Below, piece by piece: positions 58,155-64,000 of a stretch of 64,000 nucleotides of DNA. Position numbers and translations under genes: made by a program. Position 1 is the stretch's first letter, and each line of letters begins with the position of its first letter. The notes beneath the pieces were generated by a model, which had not been told where the DNA came from, searched no databases, and saw nothing but the letters and a program-made list of their open reading frames with translations. Source of the stretch: JAVVTR01 sp036653535 (lineage in GTDB: Bacteria; Bacteroidota; Bacteroidia; Bacteroidales; P3); contig JAVVTR010000002.1 of NCBI GenBank assembly GCA_036653535.1, forward strand, positions 62,001-126,000. Direction: 5' to 3'.

Positions 58155-58183
58155 AAGAGAGCTTCAAGGGAGGCTCTCTTTTT
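58155..58183 (+). terminator. Terminator of the rpmG transcript
   Basis: Perfect 8-bp stem AAGAGAGC (58155-58162) and GCTCTCTT (58173-58180), 10-nt loop, five-base T run. ftsY begins 34 bp later, so readthrough or a promoter within the hairpin region is needed for it. Confidence 0.8.
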
Positions 58184-58216
58184 GTGTTTATACGTGTTAC
58201 AAATAAAACAAAGTAA

Positions 58217-59185
58217 ATGGGCTTATTTTCTTTTTTCTCCAAAGATAAAAAAGATACACTCCATGATGGTTTGAGTAAAACCAAGGAAAGTGTATTTAAA
58301 AAATTAACGAAAGCCGTAGCAGGCAAAACGAAAATTGATGAAGAGGTTTTAGATAATTTGGAGGAAGTGCTAATATCTTCGGATATTGGAGTGGAAACTA
58401 CTTTGCAGATAATATCCAGGATAGAAGAGAGAGTGGCACGAGACAAATATTTGGGAACTGCCGAATTGAATCAACTATTGAAAGAGGAGATTGTTGCCTT
58501 ATTAACCGACAATAAAGTTGCCTCTGAATGGGAGGATGTTTTGGGAGGAGAACACATAGAAAAACAAACCAAGAAGCCCTATGTTATAATGGTGGTTGGG
58601 GTAAATGGTGTAGGCAAGACTACTACTATAGGAAAATTGGCTTATAAATTAAAAAACAGCGGTGCAAAAGTGGTTTTGGGAGCGGCAGATACCTTTAGGG
58701 CTGCAGCTATAGAACAATTAGAAGAATGGGGTAAGAGAGTAGATGTGCCGGTCATTTCACAGGTAATGGGAGCAGATCCTGCTTCCGTGGCGTTTGATAC
58801 TCTAAAGTCAGCTATCGCTAAAGAGGCTGATGTGGTCATAATAGATACGGCGGGTCGTTTGCACAATAAAATAAACCTAATGAACGAACTTTCTAAAATA
58901 AAGAACGTTATGGGTAAAGTTGTTCCAGGGGCACCGCATGAAATTTTGCTTGTTTTGGATGCCTCTACAGGACAAAATGCAATAGAACAGGCAAAGCAAT
59001 TTACTACTGCAACCGAAGTAAATGCTTTAGCGCTTACCAAATTAGATGGGACTGCTAAGGGTGGAGTAGTTATTGGTATATCTGCACAATTTAAAATTCC
59101 AGTTAAATATATAGGCGTTGGTGAAAAGTTGAATGATTTACAACTTTTTGACAAAGTAGCATTTGTAAATTCTCTTTTTGAATAA
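58217..59185 (+). CDS. ftsY: Signal recognition particle receptor FtsY
   Basis: A 322-residue SRP GTPase at the inner membrane. The N domain is at residues 1-95; the G domain has VNGVGKTTTIGKLA, DTFRAAAIEQL, VIIDTAGRLHNKINLM, TKLDGTAKGG and the late GVGEKLNDLQLF. The acidic A domain of E. coli FtsY is missing, and the start FSFFSKDKKD may serve as membrane contact. The rpmG-DUF4295-ftsY-rimO order is typical. Confidence 0.96.
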   Translation: MGLFSFFSKDKKDTLHDGLSKTKESVFKKLTKAVAGKTKIDEEVLDNLEEVLISSDIGVETTLQIISRIEERVARDKYLGTAELNQLLKEEIVALLTDNKVASEWEDVLGGEHIEKQTKKPYVIMVVGVNGVGKTTTIGKLAYKLKNSGAKVVLGAADTFRAAAIEQLEEWGKRVDVPVISQVMGADPASVAFDTLKSAIAKEADVVIIDTAGRLHNKINLMNELSKIKNVMGKVVPGAPHEILLVLDASTGQNAIEQAKQFTTATEVNALALTKLDGTAKGGVVIGISAQFKIPVKYIGVGEKLNDLQLFDKVAFVNSLFE

Positions 59186-59295
59186 TAACACAGGGATTTC
59201 TCTGAAATTTTGTGATAACAAAGTAGAAAAGTCGTTTGAATAAACACTCTTTGTATAAGATGCAAAAGTTCGAAAATCTCTCTTAATGAAGATTA

Positions 59296-60591
59296 ATGCC
59301 CACATTAAAAGTAATCAGTTTAGGTTGTTCTAAAAACACGGTAGATTCGGAAATTATTATGGGAAATGCTGAAAGCTCCCATTGGTCTTTGTTCCCTTCC
59401 GATAGTTTAAAAAATCCAGATGTATTGTTGATCAATACTTGTGGCTTTATAGGGGATGCGAAGAATGAATCCATAGAAATGATTTTAAGAGCAGTAGGAT
59501 TAAAAATATCCCATAAAATTCACAAATTATATGTGATGGGATGCTTGGTAGAACGTCATGGAAAAGAATTGGCTCAAGAAATAGAAGAAGTGGATGCTTG
59601 GTTTGGAGCTAACAAAATAGAAGAGGTAATACATGCTATTATAGAGGAAAATATAGAAGTCAATTTACAGGATAGAGAACTCACTACTCCATCGCATTAT
59701 GCGTATTTGAAAATTTCGGAGGGCTGTGATCGCAGATGTTCTTTTTGTGCCATTCCCCTTATACGAGGGAAACATATTTCTCGTTCCATAGAAGATATAG
59801 TTTCTGAAGCACGTGCTTTAGTTCATTTGGGTGTAAAGGAATTGATTATTATAGCACAAGATGTTACTTATTATGGGGTGGATTTGTATGGAGAAAGACG
59901 AATATCTTCCTTGTTACAGGAATTGCTTAAGATAGAAAATTTGGAATGGATACGGTTACAATATCTTTACCCTCATGGTTTCCCGGAAGATTTAATTGCT
60001 TTAATGCAGAGAGAGCCTAAAATATGTAAGTATATTGATATTCCATTGCAACATATTTCTTCTTCGGTTTTGGATAGTATGAAGAGAACATCTACTAAAG
60101 AACAAACGGAAGAATTATTGCATAAACTTAGAAAAGCTTTACCAAATGCTGCTTTTAGAACGACTTTAATTGTTGGATATCCTAATGAAACGGAAGCGGA
60201 TTTTGAAGCTTTAAAACAGTTTGTAAGAGAATTTAGATTTGAACGCTTGGGCGTTTTTATGTATTCGGCAGAAGAGGGTACTTCTGCGTGGGATTTGGGA
60301 GATAAGGTTTCAGAAGATTTGAAAAATCATAGGGCTGATGAAATCATGGAATTACAGGAGTCTATATCTTATGATATTAACAGTTCCAAAATCGGGAAAA
60401 TTTATAAGGTGATTATAGATAGAAAAGAAGGGGATTATTATGTGGGACGGACGGAATATGATTCTCCAGAGGTAGATGATGAGGTCTTAATACCCTTAGA
60501 AGAAAAAGGATTAAAAATAGGGGCGTTTTATTCAGTGAAAATAACAGAGGCAGAAGCACACGATCTTTATGCTACTACTTCTGTTCAATAG
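59296..60591 (+). CDS. rimO: Ribosomal protein S12 methylthiotransferase RimO
   Basis: A 431-residue radical-SAM enzyme adding a methylthio group to Asp89 of S12. N-terminal UPF0004 domain with Cys in SLGCSKNTVDSE, NTCGFI and GCLVERHG; radical-SAM CDRRCSFCAIPL (CxxxCxxC); C-terminal TRAM domain. The S12-specific ISEGCDRRC and QHISSSVLDSMKR support RimO over MiaB. It ends in a bidirectional terminator shared with serA. Confidence 0.96.
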   Translation: MPTLKVISLGCSKNTVDSEIIMGNAESSHWSLFPSDSLKNPDVLLINTCGFIGDAKNESIEMILRAVGLKISHKIHKLYVMGCLVERHGKELAQEIEEVDAWFGANKIEEVIHAIIEENIEVNLQDRELTTPSHYAYLKISEGCDRRCSFCAIPLIRGKHISRSIEDIVSEARALVHLGVKELIIIAQDVTYYGVDLYGERRISSLLQELLKIENLEWIRLQYLYPHGFPEDLIALMQREPKICKYIDIPLQHISSSVLDSMKRTSTKEQTEELLHKLRKALPNAAFRTTLIVGYPNETEADFEALKQFVREFRFERLGVFMYSAEEGTSAWDLGDKVSEDLKNHRADEIMELQESISYDINSSKIGKIYKVIIDRKEGDYYVGRTEYDSPEVDDEVLIPLEEKGLKIGAFYSVKITEAEAHDLYATTSVQ

Positions 60592-60630
60592 GTGGAGAAA
60601 GAAGATAGTGTCGAGTTCCAAAATAAAAAA

Positions 60631-60662
60631 AACAGGGGGTCTAAAAGTTTAGACCCCCTGTT
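60631..60662. terminator. Bidirectional terminator between rimO and serA
   Basis: Perfect 15-bp stem (60631-60645 and 60648-60662) with a 2-nt loop centre, flanked by A and T runs on both sides, so it works for both converging genes. Confidence 0.92.
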
Positions 60663-60682
60663 TTTTTATTAAGTGCAAAATT

Positions 60683-61600
60683 CTATTTATTTACTTGAAA
60701 GGTTTTGTCTCCTTCTTTGATAAATTTTACAATTTGGTTGGCGGATGCTAAACCAGCATTAACATTGGCTTCTGCTGTTTCTGCTCCCATTTTTTTAGGA
60801 GTTGCAAAATAACGACCAGCAAATTTGCTGTTTAGTTCTTCGTTAATTACAGGCATAACATCGGTTGCATATTTGAAGTCTGGACGATCGTTCATTAATC
60901 TAAGTAAATCGGCTTCATTAATTACTTCTTTACGTGCGGTATTAACTAAAAGAGCACCTTTAGGCATACGATTTAATAGATCGTAATTAATGGAAGCTGC
61001 AGTATCTTTATTAGATGGAATATGTAAAGAAATTACATCGCAAGTGCTGTATAATTCTTCAGCAGAAGATAAGGCTTTAACTCCATCTTCTTTCATGGTA
61101 GCTTTGGGACGAATGGCGTATGCGAAAACTTCCATACCCAAGCATTTGGCAATGCGGGCTACGTTGCGTCCTACATGACCATAAGCATGAATACCTAATT
61201 TTTTCCCTTTTAATTCCATGCCGGTTCCTGGACGAAAAGTGTTACGATACATGTATATCATCATGCCAACGGCTAATTCTGCAACGGCATTGGAGTTTTG
61301 TCCTGGAGTATTCATGGCAACGATACCACGAGCAGAGCAAGCTGCTAAATCAAGATTATCATATCCAGCTCCTGCACGAACTACAATTTTAAGATTTTTA
61401 GCATGGTCAATTACCTCTTTGGTAACTTTATCGGACCGTACAATTAAAGCATCTACATCTGCAACGGCTTTATAAAATTCGTTAACATCTGTATATTTTT
61501 CACAAAGAACTAAATTAAAACCGGCTGCTTCAACGATATGACGAATACCATCTACAGCGGCTTTAGCAAAAGGTTTTTCTGTGGCAATTAATACTTTCAT
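60683..61600 (-). CDS. serA: D-3-phosphoglycerate dehydrogenase
   Basis: 305 residues; first step of serine synthesis with NAD. Catalytic core only, without the ACT regulatory domain of E. coli SerA, as in other Bacteroidota. KLGIHAYGHVGRNVARIAK is the nucleotide loop (first Gly replaced by Ala), RAGAGYDNLD carries the substrate Arg, and NTARKEVINEADLL follows. It lies 116 bp after serC. Confidence 0.95.
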   Translation of the reverse strand: MKVLIATEKPFAKAAVDGIRHIVEAAGFNLVLCEKYTDVNEFYKAVADVDALIVRSDKVTKEVIDHAKNLKIVVRAGAGYDNLDLAACSARGIVAMNTPGQNSNAVAELAVGMMIYMYRNTFRPGTGMELKGKKLGIHAYGHVGRNVARIAKCLGMEVFAYAIRPKATMKEDGVKALSSAEELYSTCDVISLHIPSNKDTAASINYDLLNRMPKGALLVNTARKEVINEADLLRLMNDRPDFKYATDVMPVINEELNSKFAGRYFATPKKMGAETAEANVNAGLASANQIVKFIKEGDKTFQVNK

Positions 61601-61654
61601 GATTTTATTTTTTAGGTTTATTTATATCCAATGGGATAATACATAAAATAAAGA

Positions 61655-61698
61655 GAACCCTCAAATATATTCCATTATAGAATAGTATTTGAGGGTTC
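61655..61698 (-). terminator. Hairpin between serC and serA
   Basis: A 13-bp perfect stem (61655-61667 and 61686-61698) with an 18-nt loop. On the minus strand it is followed by a T-rich stretch. It may reduce serA expression relative to serC. Confidence 0.6.
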
Positions 61699-61716
61699 CT
61701 TTGGTAATTTTAAAAA

Positions 61717-62793
61717 TTAAGCATTTTGTTTGGCAAAATCTTGCATGCAATTAATTAATGCTTGAACACTTTCTTTAGGACAAGAATTATAAATAGAAGC
61801 ACGGAATCCACCTACAGAGCGGTGACCCTTTATACCTACCATGCCAGCTGCTTTAGCAAATTCAAGGAATTCGGCTTCTTTGGCTTTGTATTTATCTTCC
61901 ATAACGAAACAAACATTCATGCGAGAACGATCACCCTTGTCTATAACGGTACCTTTAAACATAGGATTGCGGTCTATCTCATTATAGAGCATGTCCGATT
62001 TTTCGATATTCATTTTTTCAATTACTTTCAGGCCACCCATAGATTTAACCCATTTCAAAGTTTCGTGCATGATGAAAATAGGAAATACAGGAGGAGTATT
62101 GAACATGGAACTTTCTTTGATGTGGGTACGATAGTCTATCATAGTAGGAATAGGATGATCCACTTTACCTAAGATATCTTCCCGTACAATTACAACGGTA
62201 ACCCCAGCAGGACCAACGTTCTTTTGTGCACCACCATAAATAAGTCCGTATTTTTTTATATCTACTGGACGGCTCATAAAATCGGAAGACATATCTGCAA
62301 CTAAAGTAACAGGACTGTCTATATCTTCTCTGATTTCTGTACCATAAATGGTGTTATTGGTAGTGATATGGAAATAATCGGCGTCTGTAGGAATTTTCCA
62401 ACCTTTTGGAATATGATTATAAACGCTCTCTTTAGAAGAGGCTACGATTTCAACTTCTCCAAAAAATTTAGCTTCTTTACCAGCTTTGCTGGCCCAAACA
62501 CCAGTTTCGAGATAAGCAGCTTTTTTATTGAAAAGATTGAAAGGAACGTAACAGAATTGCGTGCTGGCACCACCTCCTAAGAATAAAACGTGATAACCTT
62601 CAGGAATATTATACAATTCTTTCCATAGGGCAACGGTTTCATCCATAATGGCTTGCCATTCTTTTGTACGGTGAGAAACTTCAATGACCGACATTCCTGT
62701 TCCGGCAAAATCTTTCAAAGCTTCGATTCCTGCTTGAATTGCAGGCTTCGGTAAAACGCAGGGTCCTGCGTTGAAATTGTGTGCTGTTTTCAT
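61717..62793 (-). CDS. serC: Phosphoserine aminotransferase
   Basis: A 358-residue PLP enzyme making 3-phosphoserine. Start [23 protein letters not shown] (phosphate/PLP loop), [12 protein letters not shown] and the PLP Lys191 in [14 protein letters not shown]-terminal [14 protein letters not shown]. Complete and of normal length. It is divergent from an outer-membrane protein gene. Confidence 0.97.
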   Translation of the reverse strand: MKTAHNFNAGPCVLPKPAIQAGIEALKDFAGTGMSVIEVSHRTKEWQAIMDETVALWKELYNIPEGYHVLFLGGGASTQFCYVPFNLFNKKAAYLETGVWASKAGKEAKFFGEVEIVASSKESVYNHIPKGWKIPTDADYFHITTNNTIYGTEIREDIDSPVTLVADMSSDFMSRPVDIKKYGLIYGGAQKNVGPAGVTVVIVREDILGKVDHPIPTMIDYRTHIKESSMFNTPPVFPIFIMHETLKWVKSMGGLKVIEKMNIEKSDMLYNEIDRNPMFKGTVIDKGDRSRMNVCFVMEDKYKAKEAEFLEFAKAAGMVGIKGHRSVGGFRASIYNSCPKESVQALINCMQDFAKQNA

Positions 62794-62862
62794 TTTATGA
62801 TAATAATTTGAGTTTCAGGATAAATAAGTTATTTTAATAAATAAAAAAACTTTAAAACGAGT

Positions 62863-62894
62863 GCAAACATAGGTCAAATTTTCTAATTTTCAAA
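62863..62894 (-). promoter_or_regulatory. serC promoter
   Basis: Minus strand TTTG (62894 to 62891), a 19-nt spacer and TATGTTTGC (62871 to 62863). The leader is about 65 nt. Confidence 0.65.
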
Positions 62895-62899
62895 GAAAT

Positions 62900-62931
62900 T
62901 TTGAGAGATTTAAAAAAAACCTTACATTTGC
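62900..62931 (+). promoter_or_regulatory. Promoter of the outer-membrane protein gene at 62954
   Basis: TTTG at 62900-62903, a 19-nt spacer and TACATTTGC at 62923-62931. Its -33 box lies 6 bp from that of the serC promoter, back to back. Confidence 0.65.
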
Positions 62932-62953
62932 TCTATTATTAAAACACACCAGT

Positions 62954-63736
62954 ATGAATCATTTGAAAAAAAGCGTATATTATTCGTTGGTTTTTCTTGT
63001 TTTTCTGTGTTTATCAACTCGTGTTTTTTCGCAAAAAATTGCTCTTCGTCATCATGAATTTGGTATTGCTGGTGGATGGGCGTTTCCCATGTCGGATTTT
63101 AAAGGTTTGCCTCTCTTTGATAAAACAAATAACACTATGTCCATTAATGGTGCCAAAACAGGATTAAGCATGGATGTTCATTATACTTATTTTCCGTGGA
63201 AATGGGCGGGATTTGGACTACTTGTTAATGCACAGATGTACGATTTAAATGGAGATGCTAAGAACGCACTTAAGGCGTCTATTCCCAATCTTGCCTTTCC
63301 GGGTGTGGCATTGGAATCGAGTCGATGGCAAAATTATTCCATACGTTTTGTGGTGGATATTAATATTCCTTTGTTTTTAGGACTCTCTATTACTGCGAGA
63401 GGCACTGCAGGGGCGGCGTGGCAAATAACCCCTCCCATAGATTTGTATTTTGGAGTTCCAAATCCTCCTTATTTGGGGTCCTTGTCCTACCAATCCGATG
63501 TCAAAGCAAATTTTATAACCAGTGGGGGAATAGGAATTAAATGGAGAATTATAGGCCCCCTCACCCTCACGGCTAATGCAGATTACCAATATTCCCCTAC
63601 GTATAAACATAAGGATGTTCTCGTTGCATTGAGTCCGGAAAATATAAATACACCCAATGAATCCACGGGGAAAATTAATATTAATCAGCCTTATCAGGCG
63701 GTTACGTTTACTTTTGGTTTGGCATTCAAATTTTAA
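62954..63736 (+). CDS. Outer-membrane beta-barrel protein
   Basis: 260 residues: a signal peptide (YYSLVFLVFLCLSTRVFSQ) then about ten amphipathic strands, Gly/aromatic-rich (FGIAGGWAFPMSDF, GGIGIKWRIIGPLTLTANADY), ending in VTFTFGLAFKF with a terminal Phe as required for BAM recognition. It resembles the small outer-membrane barrel families of Bacteroidota, with no specific family recognised. The next gene also encodes an exported protein with a similar start, suggesting a pair. Confidence 0.85.
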   Translation: MNHLKKSVYYSLVFLVFLCLSTRVFSQKIALRHHEFGIAGGWAFPMSDFKGLPLFDKTNNTMSINGAKTGLSMDVHYTYFPWKWAGFGLLVNAQMYDLNGDAKNALKASIPNLAFPGVALESSRWQNYSIRFVVDINIPLFLGLSITARGTAGAAWQITPPIDLYFGVPNPPYLGSLSYQSDVKANFITSGGIGIKWRIIGPLTLTANADYQYSPTYKHKDVLVALSPENINTPNESTGKININQPYQAVTFTFGLAFKF

Positions 63737-63777
63737 TAAGATTTGAAAACTTATTAGAATTAAGTTAGTATCTCTAT

Positions 63778-64000
63778 ATGAAGAAATTTACATTTTTGTT
63801 ATTATTATTGGTATTGGGAATAGATTGTGAAAAATCCTTGGCTCAGCAAGCATATCGCTTATCTAAATTTACCACAGAAGAGGATTTAAAAGCAGAAGTG
63901 TCTTTTCGGATTGGACCATCTATTGCCGTAGGAAAATTTAAAAATGTAAATGCTTTTTCGGATCAAATTGCACAAGGAGCCAAAATGGGTGGTTTGGTGG
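63778..64000 (+). CDS. Exported protein, probable outer-membrane barrel (5' part only)
   Basis: 74 codons before the window ends. A signal peptide (FTFLLLLLVLGIDC...LAQQ) then EVSFRIGPSIAVGKFKN, a typical first strand of a small outer-membrane barrel. It starts 41 bp after the preceding barrel gene on the same strand. Confidence 0.75.
   Translation, partial: MKKFTFLLLLLVLGIDCEKSLAQQAYRLSKFTTEEDLKAEVSFRIGPSIAVGKFKNVNAFSDQIAQGAKMGGLV

Noticed and set aside
61762..62172. Plus-strand open frame of 136 codons inside serC
   Set aside because: It is antisense to a fully conserved enzyme, with no start context or promoter.

Overview
The window is an AT-rich, gene-dense stretch of a Bacteroidota chromosome, most likely order Bacteroidales. 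The evidence is the gene content (SprA, proteins with type IX secretion C-terminal signals, DUF4295, DUF3276, DUF1599, DUF5683, the BT_3928-type DoxX protein, a long NusB) and promoters of the Bacteroidota form TTTG-N19/20-TAnnTTTGC, which recur upstream of many genes. It carries no tRNA or rRNA gene, CRISPR array, recognisable transposase or prophage. A run of 10 Ns at 8852-8861 marks a draft-assembly gap. No gene-free stretch exceeds 300 bases.

Layout: 1-8769 holds the 3' part of sprA (type IX translocon), gcvH, ychF and a secreted modular protein. 8980-10680 is the minus-strand pair folP-cdaA. 10754-18931 is a plus-strand run: DUF1599, a DoxX-like membrane protein, tpiA, prmA and a 1523-residue exported protein of unknown function. 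19140-25452 holds plsY and the divergent pair tsaD/tamB. 25576-29194 is the minus-strand operon tig-clpP-lepB. 29321-33171 is a plus-strand run of a small type IX cargo, an 874-residue fibre with YadA-like head repeats and a self-processing S74 domain, and ftsE. 33156-35411 is a double glycosyltransferase.

35700-45180 is an alpha-glucan (glycogen) locus: debranching enzyme, GT4 glycosyltransferase, a GH57 amylase with a histone H1-like tail of 15 nine-residue repeats, and a 1415-residue fusion of a GT3 glycogen synthase with a GT35 phosphorylase. 45158-48635 is the minus-strand set pdxS-pdxT-nusB-yajC-coaE. 48822-55666 runs plus: DUF3276, parA, parB, DUF5683, dapB and a GH3/beta-lactamase-fold fusion. 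This last gene converges on tsaB-anmK (55687-57526), giving a cell-wall recycling neighbourhood. 57768-60591 is rpmG, DUF4295, ftsY, rimO. 60683-62793 is serC-serA on the minus strand. The window ends with two outer-membrane-type genes, the second cut by the window edge.

Most genes are housekeeping. The least ordinary parts are the type IX cargo/S74 fibre pair next to ftsE, the H1-like tail on the GH57 enzyme, the synthase-phosphorylase fusion, the unknown 1523-residue exported protein, an ORF-bearing structured intergenic segment at 18932-19139, and a perfect 23-bp inverted repeat flanking the assembly gap.
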